Positions 41,039-49,391 of a stretch of DNA of 64,000 nucleotides are shown piece by piece (positions within the stretch are counted from its first letter, which is position 1; each line of letters starts with the position of its first letter). This DNA comes from Comamonas sp. GB3 AK4-5 (GTDB lineage Bacteria > Pseudomonadota > Gammaproteobacteria > Burkholderiales > Burkholderiaceae_C): positions 868,001 to 932,000 of the forward strand of contig NZ_CP166730.1 in NCBI RefSeq assembly GCF_041320665.1. The letters run 5' to 3'. The notes under the pieces are model-generated. The model had not been told where the DNA came from, did not search any database, and was given only the letters and a program-made list of their open reading frames with translations. A program made the position numbers and the translations under genes.

Positions 41039-41794
41039 ATGCAAGGCTGGCAGTCCCTGTTCTACAAAGAAATCCTGCGCTTCTGGAAGGTGAGCTTCCA
41101 GACCGTGGCCGCGCCCGTGCTCACGGCCGTGCTGTATCTGCTGATCTTCGGCCATGTGCTGGACGGCCATATCAAGGTCTACGGCAGCCTCAGCTACACC
41201 GCCTTTCTGGTGCCCGGCCTGGTGATGATGAGCGTGCTGCAAAACGCTTTTGCCAACAGCTCCTCCAGCCTGGTGCAAAGCAAGATCATGGGCAGCGTGG
41301 TGTTCATCTTGCTCACGCCGCTGTCGCACTGGGCCTGGTTTGTGGCCTTTGTGGGCGCCTCGGTGGTGCGTGGCCTGGTGGTGGGCCTGGGGGTCTATAT
41401 CGTCACCCTGTTCTTCACACCGGCCGTGGCTGTGGCGCCGCTGTGGATCATCGCCTTCGCCTTTCTGGGCGCGGCGCTGTTGGGCACGCTGGGCCTGATT
41501 GCCGGACTGTGGGCCGACAAGTTCGACCAGATGGCGGCCTTTCAGAACTTTTTGATCATGCCCATGACGTTTCTGTCGGGTGTGTTCTATTCCATCCATT
41601 CGCTGCCGCCGTTCTGGCAGCAGGTCAGCCATTTCAATCCCTTCTTCTACATGATCGATGGCTTTCGCTACGGCTTCTTCGGCCTGAGCGATGCGTCCCC
41701 CTGGACCAGCCTGGCCATCGTGGGCGGTGCCTGGCTGCTGGTCAGTGCCCTGGCCGTGCACCTGCTGCGCACGGGCTACAAAATTAGAGGCTAA
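41039..41794 (+). CDS. ABC-2 type transporter permease (YadH-like)
   Basis: The 251-residue protein has six membrane helices and ABC-2 membrane motifs: FYKEILRFWKVSFQTVAAPV, YTAFLVPGLVMMSVLQNAFA, and NFLIMPMTFLSGVFYSIHSL with FNPFFYMIDGFRYGF. It forms the transmembrane part of the exporter with the ATPase encoded upstream. The substrate is unknown. A repeat of the CCCCCTGAGCCGCT family starts 17 bases after the stop. Confidence 0.92.
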   Translation: MQGWQSLFYKEILRFWKVSFQTVAAPVLTAVLYLLIFGHVLDGHIKVYGSLSYTAFLVPGLVMMSVLQNAFANSSSSLVQSKIMGSVVFILLTPLSHWAWFVAFVGASVVRGLVVGLGVYIVTLFFTPAVAVAPLWIIAFAFLGAALLGTLGLIAGLWADKFDQMAAFQNFLIMPMTFLSGVFYSIHSLPPFWQQVSHFNPFFYMIDGFRYGFFGLSDASPWTSLAIVGGAWLLVSALAVHLLRTGYKIRG

Positions 41795-41810
41795 GCCCTT
41801 GGAATGAAAC

Positions 41811-41903
41811 AGCCCCTGAGCCGCTGCGCGCCCCCTTTTTCGGCTGTGCCGAAGGGGACGGCACTCGCGCAGCGGGGCGGCCCTTGTGCGAAGCCCTGAC
41901 AGG
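41811..41903 (+). repeat. Dispersed repeat, CCCCCTGAGCCGCT family (copy D)
   Basis: It begins AGCCCCTGAGCCGCTGCGC and ends GCGGGGCGGCCCTTGTGCG. The central hairpin pairs CCCCTTTTTCGGC with GCCGAAGGGG around TGT, so the stem differs in sequence from copy B but is still paired. The rest of the 178-base gap before ibaG shows nothing else. Confidence 0.8.
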
Positions 41904-41972
41904 GGCGGCTTGCACAGGCTGAGCATGGGGCCCGAGGTTTTGCGCAGAGCGCTACTGGATAATTGAACTGAA

Positions 41973-42218
41973 ATGACTGCAGACCAACTCAAAGACATCA
42001 TCAGCGCCGGCCTGGCCTGCGAGCACATTGCACTCGAGGGCGATGGCCGCCACTGGTTTGCCACCATCGTCTCGGCCGCGTTCGAGGGCCAGCGCCTGCT
42101 GGGCCGCCAGCGCCTGGTCTATGCCACGCTGGGCAACCGCATGGCCACCGACGAGGTGCATGCGCTGTCGATGAAAACCTATACCCCTGAAGAATGGGCC
42201 AAGCAGGCTGGGCAGTAA
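41973..42218 (+). CDS. ibaG: BolA/IbaG family protein
   Basis: The 81-residue cytoplasmic protein has the BolA-like fold: MTADQLKDIISAGLACEHIA, GDGRHWFATIVSAAFEGQRL, and RQRLVYATLGNRMATDEVHA. The conserved Cys (LACEH) and His (DEVHAL) are those that bind 2Fe-2S with monothiol glutaredoxins. Its place just before murA matches IbaG (YrbA) in many proteobacteria, where it is linked to acid stress and envelope homeostasis. Confidence 0.92.
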   Translation: MTADQLKDIISAGLACEHIALEGDGRHWFATIVSAAFEGQRLLGRQRLVYATLGNRMATDEVHALSMKTYTPEEWAKQAGQ

Positions 42219-42250
42219 GCGCTTTCGGTCCGCTCCTTTCACTACTGGAT

Positions 42251-42288
42251 TAATAGCTGCGAGCGCAATCACAAAAAGCGCTGCAGCC
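42251..42288. repeat. Dispersed repeat, AGCTnCTAGnGC family (ibaG-murA gap)
   Basis: TAATAGCTGCGAGCGC and GCGCTGCAGC are partial inverted arms around AATCACAAAAA. It lies 27 bases before the murA start. Confidence 0.5.
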
Positions 42289-42314
42289 TTGTTCGACTCA
42301 TAAGGCTGTCTGCA

Positions 42315-43586
42315 ATGGACAAACTCAAGATTCACGGTGGCCGCCCGCTGCAGGGCGAAGTCACCATCTCCGGCGCCAAGAACGCTGCCCTGCCGGAAAT
42401 GTGCGCCGCACTGCTCACCAACGAGCCCGTGCACCTGCACAACGTGCCGCGCCTGCATGACGTGGCCACCATGCGCCGTCTGCTGGACAACATGGGCGTG
42501 CAGACCGAGACCCATGGCGAGCGCGGTGGCATGAGTTTTGTCGCCCCTGACAGCCTGAACCCCGAAGCGCCCTATGAGCTGGTCAAGACCATGCGCGCCT
42601 CGGTGCTGGCCCTGGGCCCGCTGCTGGCCCGCTTTGGCCACGCCAAGGTCTCGCTGCCCGGCGGCTGCGCCATCGGTTCGCGCCCGGTGGACCAGCACAT
42701 CAAGGGCTTGCAGGCCATGGGTGCCATCATCACCGTGGAAAACGGCTATATGCACGCCAGTCTGCCCGCAGGCCAGACCCGCCTGAAGGGCGCGCGCATC
42801 ACCACCGACATGGTGACGGTCACGGGCACCGAAAACTTTCTGATGGCCGCTGCATTGGCCGACGGCGAAACCGTGCTGGAAAACGCCGCCATGGAGCCGG
42901 AAATCACCGACCTGGCCGAGATGCTGATCAAGATGGGCGCCAAGATCACGGGCCATGGCACCAGCCACATCGTGATCCAGGGCGTGGACAAGCTGCACGG
43001 CTGCACCCACCAGGTGGTGGCCGACCGCATCGAGGCCGGCACCTTTTTGTGTGCCGTGGCCGCTGCCGGTGGCCAGGCGCTGCTGCACCATGCGCGCGCC
43101 GATCACCTGGGCGCCGTGATCGACAAGCTCAAGGATGCGGGCGTGCAGGTGGAGCCTGTGGAGGACGGCCTGAAGGTCGCCTCCAACGGCCCGCTCAAGG
43201 CCCAGAGCTTTCGCACTACCGAATACCCCGGTTTCCCCACCGATATGCAGGCCCAGTTCATGGCGCTGAACCTGGTGGCCCAGGGCTCCAGCGTGGTGAC
43301 CGAGACCATTTTTGAAAACCGCTTCATGCATGTCAACGAGATGCTGCGCCTGGGCGCCAACATCACCGTGGACGGCCGCGTGGCTCACCTCGAAGGCGGC
43401 AAGCGCCTGACCGGCGCCACCGTGATGGCCACCGATTTGCGCGCCTCGGCCAGCCTGGTCATCGCCGGCCTGGTGGCCGAAGGCGAAACCCTGGTGGACC
43501 GCATCTACCACCTGGACCGTGGCTATGACCGCATGGAAGACAAACTGCGCGCCCTGGGCGCCGATATCGAACGGGTGACCCAATGA
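42315..43586 (+). CDS. murA: UDP-N-acetylglucosamine 1-carboxyvinyltransferase
   Basis: MurA transfers enolpyruvate from PEP to UDP-GlcNAc, the first committed step of peptidoglycan synthesis and the target of fosfomycin. The 423-residue frame begins [20 protein letters not shown] with catalytic lysine in SGAKNAALP. Cys118 lies in the loop [39 protein letters not shown] and [15 protein letters not shown] are further markers. The catalytic Cys is normal, not the resistant Asp form. hisG overlaps its stop by four bases, so murA and hisGD are cotranscribed. Confidence 0.98.
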   Translation: MDKLKIHGGRPLQGEVTISGAKNAALPEMCAALLTNEPVHLHNVPRLHDVATMRRLLDNMGVQTETHGERGGMSFVAPDSLNPEAPYELVKTMRASVLALGPLLARFGHAKVSLPGGCAIGSRPVDQHIKGLQAMGAIITVENGYMHASLPAGQTRLKGARITTDMVTVTGTENFLMAAALADGETVLENAAMEPEITDLAEMLIKMGAKITGHGTSHIVIQGVDKLHGCTHQVVADRIEAGTFLCAVAAAGGQALLHHARADHLGAVIDKLKDAGVQVEPVEDGLKVASNGPLKAQSFRTTEYPGFPTDMQAQFMALNLVAQGSSVVTETIFENRFMHVNEMLRLGANITVDGRVAHLEGGKRLTGATVMATDLRASASLVIAGLVAEGETLVDRIYHLDRGYDRMEDKLRALGADIERVTQ

Positions 43587-44245
43587 CCGCTGCCGCACCC
43601 GTGACCATCGCCCTGTCCAAGGGCCGTATCTTTGAAGAAACCGTGCCCCTGCTGGCTGCTGCCGGCATTGTGGTGACCGAGGATGTGGAAAAGTCGCGCA
43701 AGCTGATTTTCGACACCAACCAGGCCAATGTGCGCGTGGTGCTGGTGCGCGCCTCCGACGTGCCGGTGTATGTGCAGTATGGCGGTGCCGACCTGGGCGT
43801 GTCCGGTCTGGATTCGCTGATCGAGCATGGCGGCCAGGGCCTGTACCAGCCGCTGGATCTGCAGATCGCCAAATGCCGCGTCAGCGTGGCCGTGCGCAAC
43901 GGCTTTGACTATGCACTGGCCGTCAAGCAGGGGGCGCGTCTGCGCATTGCCACCAAGTACCCCGAGATTGCCCGCAACTTCTTTGCCCAGAAGGGCGTGC
44001 ACGTGGACATGGTCAAGCTCTACGGCTCCATGGAGCTGGCGCCGCTGATTGGCATGGCCGACGCCATCGTCGACCTGGTCTCCACCGGCAACACGCTCAA
44101 GGCCAATGACCTGGTCGAGGTCGAGCCCATCATGGACATCAGCTCGCGCCTGGTGGTCAACCAGGCCTCGCTCAAGCTCAAGCAGGCTCCGCTGCGCCAC
44201 ATCATCGATGCATTCACGCAGGCGGTTGCCGCCAAAAACAACTGA
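43583..44245 (+). CDS. hisG: ATP phosphoribosyltransferase, short form
   Basis: HisG condenses ATP with PRPP, the first step of histidine synthesis. The 220-residue length shows the short form lacking the C-terminal regulatory domain, which needs HisZ (encoded elsewhere) for activity and feedback. Family motifs are [39 protein letters not shown] and [19 protein letters not shown]. The start overlaps the murA stop (ATGA), and hisD follows after 21 bases. Confidence 0.97.
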   Translation: MTAAAPVTIALSKGRIFEETVPLLAAAGIVVTEDVEKSRKLIFDTNQANVRVVLVRASDVPVYVQYGGADLGVSGLDSLIEHGGQGLYQPLDLQIAKCRVSVAVRNGFDYALAVKQGARLRIATKYPEIARNFFAQKGVHVDMVKLYGSMELAPLIGMADAIVDLVSTGNTLKANDLVEVEPIMDISSRLVVNQASLKLKQAPLRHIIDAFTQAVAAKNN

Positions 44246-44266
44246 TTCTCTCCACCGGTAAATACT

Positions 44267-45583
44267 ATGGAATTCGTAGCTGCTCCCGCCCACCTGTCAA
44301 CCGCTGATGCCCAATTCGAGCATGATTTTGCGCAGCGTCTGCATTGGTCGGCGGACCAGGATGCAGCCATCGAACAGCGCGTGGCCGACATCCTGGCCGA
44401 TGTGCAAAAGCGCGGCGATGCCGCCGTGCTGGAATACACGGCCCGTTTTGACGGTTTGACGGTGGACAGCATGGCGGCGCTGGAGCTGAGCCAGGCCGAA
44501 CTCAAGGCCGCTTTCGACAGCCTGCCCACCGAGCAGCGCGAGGCCCTGGAGTCGGCGGCCCGCCGGGTGAAGAGCTACCACGAAGCCCAGAAAAAAGCCT
44601 GCGGCGAAAGCTGGAGTTACCGCGATGAAGACGGCAGCCTGCTGGGCCAGAAGGTCACGCCGCTGGACCGCGTGGGCATTTATGTGCCCGGCGGCAAGGC
44701 GGCCTATCCCAGCAGCGTGTTGATGAATGCCATTCCCGCCCATGTGGCTGGTGTGCAGGACATCATCATGGTCGTGCCCACGCCCCAGGGCGCCAAGAAC
44801 CCGCTGGTGCTGGCCGCCGCCTATGTGGCCGGCGTGCACCGCGCCTTCACCATTGGTGGCGCCCAGGCTGTGGCCGCGCTGGCCTACGGCACGGCCACCG
44901 TGCCCAAAGTGGACAAGATCACCGGCCCCGGCAACGCCTATGTGGCCAGCGCCAAAAAGCGTGTGTTTGGCCAGGTGGGCATCGACATGATTGCCGGCCC
45001 CAGCGAAATCCTGGTGCTGGCCGATGGCACGACGCCGGCGGAATGGGTGGCCATGGACTTGTTCAGCCAGGCCGAGCATGACGAGCTGGCCCAGTCGATT
45101 TTGCTGTGCCCGGACGCGGCCTATATCGTCGCCGTGCAACGCGAAATCGACCGCCTGCTGCCCGAGATGCCGCGCAAGGCCATCATCGCCAAAAGCCTGA
45201 CCGACCGTGGCGCGCTGATCCTCACGCGCGACATGGAAGAGGCCTGCGCCATCAGCAACCGCATTGCCCCCGAGCACCTGGAAGTCTCCAGCCGCGACCC
45301 CCACAAGTGGGAGCCGCTGCTCAAGCATGCCGGCGCCATCTTTTTGGGCGCCTACACCTCGGAAAGCCTGGGCGACTACTGCGCCGGCCCCAACCATGTG
45401 CTGCCCACCAGCGGCACGGCGCGTTTTAGCTCGCCACTGGGCGTGTACGACTTCCAAAAGCGCAGCAGCCTGATCGAGGTCAGCGAAGCCGGTGCGCAAA
45501 TCCTGGGCAAGACCGCTGCCGTGCTGGCCTATGGCGAAGGCCTGCAAGGCCATGCCCGTGCCGCCGAGATGCGCCTGAAGTAA
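44267..45583 (+). CDS. hisD: Histidinol dehydrogenase
   Basis: The 438-residue zinc enzyme oxidises histidinol to histidine in two NAD-dependent steps. Family segments include [76 protein letters not shown] and [17 protein letters not shown] with the metal-binding Gln/His. Length is normal. A strong terminator 20 bases after the stop ends the murA-hisG-hisD unit before an unrelated block of genes. Confidence 0.98.
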   Translation: MEFVAAPAHLSTADAQFEHDFAQRLHWSADQDAAIEQRVADILADVQKRGDAAVLEYTARFDGLTVDSMAALELSQAELKAAFDSLPTEQREALESAARRVKSYHEAQKKACGESWSYRDEDGSLLGQKVTPLDRVGIYVPGGKAAYPSSVLMNAIPAHVAGVQDIIMVVPTPQGAKNPLVLAAAYVAGVHRAFTIGGAQAVAALAYGTATVPKVDKITGPGNAYVASAKKRVFGQVGIDMIAGPSEILVLADGTTPAEWVAMDLFSQAEHDELAQSILLCPDAAYIVAVQREIDRLLPEMPRKAIIAKSLTDRGALILTRDMEEACAISNRIAPEHLEVSSRDPHKWEPLLKHAGAIFLGAYTSESLGDYCAGPNHVLPTSGTARFSSPLGVYDFQKRSSLIEVSEAGAQILGKTAAVLAYGEGLQGHARAAEMRLK

Positions 45584-45602
45584 GCACTGCAGCTGGCAGC
45601 GC

Positions 45603-45628
45603 AGCCGTGGCGGGGCCACGGCTTTTTT
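45603..45628 (+). terminator. Rho-independent terminator after hisD
   Basis: AGCCGTGG-CGGGG-CCACGGCT is a perfect eight-pair stem followed by six T. It closes hisGD before the inserted lipoprotein gene. Confidence 0.93.
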
Positions 45629-45752
45629 ATGCCCGCTGTGCGGCCAACTTCCGATCTTGGCTGACGGCGGCCGGTCCGCTTTTGCCGCAAACTTGGCGCT
45701 GCAGCGCAGGGGTGACACCGCTTTTGCGCCAACCCTCAAAAGGAATACCACA

Positions 45753-46589
45753 ATGAAATCTATCCAGACGGCCAGTTCCCTGCGCTGGTGGCATTGGCTG
45801 GCCGCCATGTTGCTTGCGGCGGGCCTGGTGGCTTGCGGTGCACCGCATTCGGCCTCGGAGCGGGCGCAGGCCTCGGAAGCCGCTTCCAGCCGCGCACCAG
45901 CCAAAGCCGCCTCCACGCTGGGCACGCAGTGGGGGGAAGGGCGTGCGTCCGCCACCCAGTCCGTGGAGGCCACACGCTTGTACCCCGATCGCCCGCAAGC
46001 GCTGTCGCAGCTGCTGTATTCGGACGAAGCCAGCATTCGCCGGGCCTTGGGAGGTACGGCAGACCGCCAGCTCAATGTGCTGCTGGCAGACGGCGATGTG
46101 GAATGGGCTGTGCAAGATGGACAAGGCCAGGCGCTGCCCATCTTCAGCACGCGCGGTGCACAGAACTACCAGCTTGCAGGCCGCCATGGCGAGCGTTATG
46201 AGCTGGTCTACACCAACCACAGCCAGCGCAGCTACGAAGTGGTGGCCACGGTGGACGGGCTGGATGTGCTCACCGGCCAGGCCGGCAGCATGCAGCGCAG
46301 CGGCTATTTGCTGCGCCCCGGTGAAACCCTGCGCATCGACGGCTTCCGCAAAAGCCAGAACGAGGTGGCGGCTTTTCGCTTTGCCAACAAAGGCCGAGCC
46401 TACGCCAACCACACACCCGCAGGCGATGCGCGCAATGTGGGTGTGATCGGTGCTGCGCTGTTCGAGGTGCGTCTGGGTGAGCCCAAGCCCGCTGTTCGTC
46501 CCTCCCGCCCCCAAGGCACCGAACCTGCGCCTGCGGCCTTCCCTGGTGACCCTGCGCCCACCTATGCGCCGCCACCGCAATACCGCTGA
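45753..46589 (+). CDS. Putative lipoprotein of unknown function
   Basis: The ATG at 45753 has AAAGGAA upstream and gives a 278-residue protein with lipobox LVACG near residue 22. The mature part starts with an Ala/Ser-rich linker, then a domain with RQLNVLLADGDVEWAVQDGQ, GERYELVYTNHSQRSYEVVA, TVDGLDVLTGQAGSMQRSGY and LRPGETLRIDGFRKSQNEVA. The tail is Pro-rich. The beta-strand-rich middle recurs in secreted proteins of Burkholderiales as I recall, but I do not know a function. It lies between the hisD terminator and its own terminator, so it is a single-gene unit. Confidence 0.8.
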   Translation: MKSIQTASSLRWWHWLAAMLLAAGLVACGAPHSASERAQASEAASSRAPAKAASTLGTQWGEGRASATQSVEATRLYPDRPQALSQLLYSDEASIRRALGGTADRQLNVLLADGDVEWAVQDGQGQALPIFSTRGAQNYQLAGRHGERYELVYTNHSQRSYEVVATVDGLDVLTGQAGSMQRSGYLLRPGETLRIDGFRKSQNEVAAFRFANKGRAYANHTPAGDARNVGVIGAALFEVRLGEPKPAVRPSRPQGTEPAPAAFPGDPAPTYAPPPQYR

Positions 46590-46605
46590 TGCGGCATGCG
46601 ACACA

Positions 46606-46629
46606 CCGCGCCCAGGGCGCGGTTTTTTT
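46606..46629 (+). terminator. Terminator between the lipoprotein and DUF2917 genes
   Basis: CCGCGC-CCAGG-GCGCGG followed by seven T ends the lipoprotein gene. The convergent DUF2917 gene stops within it. Confidence 0.85.
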
Positions 46630-46951
46630 ATGCCGGCCCATGCTGGCCCGGGTGGAGTAGCACCCAGCGCACGGTGGCCGCTTCCTGTCCCTGGGTACCT
46701 ACAAAAAGCAGGGCAGGGCCGGGGCAGTAGCGGCGTTGTCCTGGTGCCAGAAAGTGGTCATCCAAGGTGCCGGCCATGGTCAACCACACAGCGCCGTGCA
46801 GGCTTTCCAGCACGGCCATGCAGCGCTTGGGAACGCGCAGGCGTTGGACCGGCGCGTCCGCAGCCAGCGCCTGTGTGCGCCAGGGCGGTGGTGGCGGGGG
46901 CGTGAAATAGGCGCATGGTGCAGCAGCGGGCAAGAGGCGGTCTTGGTACAT
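46628..46951 (-). CDS. DUF2917 domain protein
   Basis: From the ATG at 46951 the product has 107 residues with a Pro run (YFTPPPPPPW), then the DUF2917 core: RLRVPKRCMAVLESLHGAVW, LTMAGTLDDHFLAPGQRRY and GPALLFVGTQGQEAATVRWV. The fold looks like a small cupin-like beta barrel. An upstream in-frame start at 47014 gives 21 more residues. The gene is divergent from a MocR regulator, with repeated CTGTACT elements in the shared region, so it is the likely target of that regulator. No function is established. Confidence 0.78.
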   Translation of the reverse strand: MYQDRLLPAAAPCAYFTPPPPPPWRTQALAADAPVQRLRVPKRCMAVLESLHGAVWLTMAGTLDDHFLAPGQRRYCPGPALLFVGTQGQEAATVRWVLLHPGQHGPA

Positions 46952-47036
46952 GTCTGCACTGTCGTGCGGGGGCGCACAGGAAAACAGTGGCAGCGCCGTG
47001 CCAACCGCAGCCATACAGCCGTGGTGCAGGGCGGCG

Positions 47037-47094
47037 CTGTACTGCCCGGGTCACGTGGGCTCTGTACTAGCAGCTGAAAAAATTTGTAGTACAG
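47037..47094. promoter_or_regulatory. MocR operator candidate: three CTGTACT half-sites
   Basis: CTGTACT occurs at 47037 and 47062 as direct repeats 25 bases apart, and AGTACAG at 47088-47094 is the inverted copy. The last two form CTGTACTA-N17-TAGTACAG with exact 8-base arms. MocR/PdxR regulators bind mixed direct and inverted repeats of this kind in divergent promoter regions. The right arm lies 10 bases before the MocR start. Confidence 0.65.
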
Positions 47095-47103
47095 AATGCG
47101 GGG

Positions 47104-48546
47104 ATGGAATCCCCTCGCTCGCTCCCGCTGTATTTGCAGATTGCCGAACCCCTGGCCCAGTGCATACGCCAGGGCACGCTGGCTCGGGGCGACAAGCTGC
47201 CTTCGGTACGCGCGCTGGCGCGCCAGCATGGCGTGGCCCAGGCCACGGTGGTGCAGGCCTTGCACTGGCTGGAAGATGCCCAGCTGATCACGGCCCGCCC
47301 GCGCTCGGGCTTTTATGTGGCGCCGCGCCCGGTGGCGCTGCCCGAGCCCAGCACGGCTAGGCCTGTGCGCCGGCCCAGGGCGGTGCAGCCGGACTGGCTG
47401 GGCCAGCGTGTGCTGGGGCGCACACAGCCCGAGGGCATGGTGTCGTTCAGCAGCGGCACGCCGGGGCCGGATTTGCTCAACACCGACCGTGTGCGCCGCG
47501 CCGTGGCGCGTGCCGTGCAGCAGCACCGCCATCTGCTGTGCACCTATCCCGAAACCAGCGGCCATGCAGGCGCGCGCCGTGCGCTGGCCCGCTATGCCGT
47601 GGGCCTGGGTTGCAGCCTGGACCCGGAGCGCATTGTCATCACCGCCGGCTGCATGGACAGCGTGGCCCTGTGTCTGCGTACCGTCACCCGGCCCGGCGAT
47701 GTGGTGGCCCTGGAGTCGCCCACGCATTTCTCGTTTCTGGAGGTGCTGCAGGCCTTGCAGCTGCGCGCGCTGGAGATTCCCACCCATCCGCGCCATGGAC
47801 TTTCTCTGGATGCCCTGCAGCTGGCGCTGGACACCCAGCCCGTCAAAGCCTTGCTGATGGTGCCCACGCTGAGCAACCCGCTGGGCAGCTGCATGCCGCA
47901 GGCTGAGCGCAAACGCCTGGTGCAGATGGCGGCCCAGCATGGCCTGGCCGTGATCGAAGACGCCATCTATGCCGACCTGGCCGAGGGCGACACCATGCGC
48001 CGTACCCTCAAGTCCTATGACAGCACCGGCCATGTGATGCTGTGCCATTCCTTTTCCAAAACCCTGGCCCCGGGCCTGCGCCTGGGCTGGGTGGAGGCCG
48101 GACGCTGGGCCGAACCCCTGCGCCGCATCAAGGACATGCATGCCGGCGGCCAGTCTGCGGTGCTGGAGCTGGCCTTGGCCGACCTCATCACCCAGACCGG
48201 CCACCACGCGGCCATGCGCCAGTTGCGCGCAGCGATTGCGGTGCGGGTGGACCAGGCGCGCCAGGTGATTGCCCGCCATTTCCCGCAGGGCACGCGGGTC
48301 AGTGATCCACCGGGCGGCCTGCTGCTGTGGCTGGAGCTGCCGCGCGGTGTGGATGCTTTGCAGCTGCACCAGGCCTGCCTGGCCGAGAAGATTTTGGTGG
48401 CGCCCGGCTCGGTGTTTGGCACGGCAGGGCGTTTTCCCCAGGGCCTGCGCATAGGCCTGGGCGGTGACTGGAGCGAGCAGCACCTGCCGGCGCTGCGCCG
48501 CGTGGGCGAGCTGGCGCAGCAGGCCCTGGCTTGTCGCACGAAATAA
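47104..48546 (+). CDS. MocR-type GntR/aminotransferase transcription regulator
   Basis: The 480-residue protein joins an N-terminal GntR winged helix (LYLQIAEPLAQCIRQGTLAR, LPSVRALARQHGVAQATVVQ, about 8-75) to a fold-type I aminotransferase domain. The PLP lysine is in CHSFSKTLAPGLRLGWVEAG near residue 325. TYPETSGHAGARRALARYA and TLSNPLGSCMPQAERKRL are typical of the family. Such regulators sense PLP or an amino compound and control adjacent genes. The target is probably the divergent DUF2917 gene and itself. It is not a catalytic aminotransferase by architecture. Confidence 0.93.
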   Translation: MESPRSLPLYLQIAEPLAQCIRQGTLARGDKLPSVRALARQHGVAQATVVQALHWLEDAQLITARPRSGFYVAPRPVALPEPSTARPVRRPRAVQPDWLGQRVLGRTQPEGMVSFSSGTPGPDLLNTDRVRRAVARAVQQHRHLLCTYPETSGHAGARRALARYAVGLGCSLDPERIVITAGCMDSVALCLRTVTRPGDVVALESPTHFSFLEVLQALQLRALEIPTHPRHGLSLDALQLALDTQPVKALLMVPTLSNPLGSCMPQAERKRLVQMAAQHGLAVIEDAIYADLAEGDTMRRTLKSYDSTGHVMLCHSFSKTLAPGLRLGWVEAGRWAEPLRRIKDMHAGGQSAVLELALADLITQTGHHAAMRQLRAAIAVRVDQARQVIARHFPQGTRVSDPPGGLLLWLELPRGVDALQLHQACLAEKILVAPGSVFGTAGRFPQGLRIGLGGDWSEQHLPALRRVGELAQQALACRTK

Positions 48547-48551
48547 GTGCG

Positions 48552-48582
48552 ACACGAATTTCGTGTTACACGGATTTCGTGT
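48552..48582. promoter_or_regulatory. Two tandem palindromes before the vapB-like gene (autoregulatory operator candidate)
   Basis: ACACGAATTTCGTGT (48552-48566) is a perfect palindrome, and ACACGGATTTCGTGT (48568-48582) repeats it with one mismatch, centre-to-centre 16 bases. TACGAT at 48582 could be a -10 box with TTTCGT 17 bases upstream. The predicted start point is then at or next to the ATG at 48595. Repression by the antitoxin/toxin complex is the usual arrangement for such sites. Confidence 0.7.
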
Positions 48583-48594
48583 ACGATGGGCCGC

Positions 48595-48879
48595 ATGAAG
48601 AACCTCACCATCACCGTGGAAGACAGCGTGCTCGAATGGGCGCGGGTGGAAGCCGCCCGGCGCGGCACCAGTGTCTCGCGCATGGTGGGTGATTTCATGG
48701 CCGAGCTGATGCAGCGCGAAGACGCCTACGAGCGAGCCTACCTGGCCTGGCGCACGGACGAGCGCAGCTGGCAGGCTGAGGCTGCCGTCGGTGCATCGGC
48801 AGCAAAATCCATAGCGCGCTCTGCTGGTGTAGAGCGCGCAGCAGGCCCCAAAGACAGGAATTCCGGAGCTGCCGCATGA
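48595..48879 (+). CDS. VapB-type antitoxin (ribbon-helix-helix)
   Basis: From the ATG at 48595 the 94-residue protein starts MKNLTITVEDSVLEWARVEA, ARRGTSVSRMVGDFMAELMQ, a ribbon-helix-helix DNA-binding domain, followed by a basic/Ala-rich tail (ASAAKSIARSAGVERAAG) suited to wrapping the toxin. An alternative ATG lies at 48586. No Shine-Dalgarno precedes either, so the mRNA may be leaderless. The stop overlaps the start of the PIN toxin gene (ATGA), as in many vapBC operons. Which VapB subfamily it belongs to is uncertain. Confidence 0.8.
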   Translation: MKNLTITVEDSVLEWARVEAARRGTSVSRMVGDFMAELMQREDAYERAYLAWRTDERSWQAEAAVGASAAKSIARSAGVERAAGPKDRNSGAAA

Positions 48880-49313
48880 ACCCGGTGTTTGTCGATACCT
48901 CGGTGTTGATCGCGGCCGAAGATGTGGCCGGTGGCGATTTGCACACCGCCACACTGGCCTGGCTGGACCGGCTGTGGCGCAGCCGCAGGGGCCGCACCGG
49001 CAACCAGGCGCTGGTGGAGTTCTATGACCAGGTGACCATGGCCGCCGTGCCCCTGCCCCAGGGCGATGCGCGCGCCGCCATCCGCCGCTACCAGACCTGG
49101 GCGCCCTGGAAAACCGATGCCGCCACGCTGGAAACCGCCTGGGCCGTGCAGGCCCGCCACCAACTGGCCTTTGGCGACTGCCTGGCCGTGGCCTGTGCCC
49201 AGCACAGCGGCTGCGACCGCATGCTGAGCCTGCATCTGCCGCATGGCGCCGAGTTTGGTGGCGTCACTGTGCTGCATCCGCTGCGCCAGGCGCCCCCTTC
49301 TTCGGAGGCCTGA
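48876..49313 (+). CDS. PIN-domain toxin (VapC-type ribonuclease)
   Basis: The 145-residue PIN protein has the acidic active-site pattern: Asp7 in VFVDTSVLIAAED, Glu in NQALVEFYDQVT (about residue 48), and Asp in FGDCLAVACAQHSGC (about residue 103). Its predicted role is Mg-dependent RNA cleavage that stops translation when free of antitoxin. It overlaps the antitoxin gene. The pair lies between the MocR gene and hisC. All three expected acidic residues are present, so it looks intact. Confidence 0.88.
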   Translation: MNPVFVDTSVLIAAEDVAGGDLHTATLAWLDRLWRSRRGRTGNQALVEFYDQVTMAAVPLPQGDARAAIRRYQTWAPWKTDAATLETAWAVQARHQLAFGDCLAVACAQHSGCDRMLSLHLPHGAEFGGVTVLHPLRQAPPSSEA

Positions 49314-49391
49314 GCCGCAGACCGCATGGCCGCCGCAGGCCATGGCCCCGTGAATCTTTCCTCCGGCTTCTTCTTTCACCCAAGTGCACCC

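Noticed and set aside
45753..49313. Integrated mobile island with integrase and att sites
   Set aside because: There is no integrase, no tRNA and no flanking direct repeat that I can find. The base composition looks like its neighbours by eye.
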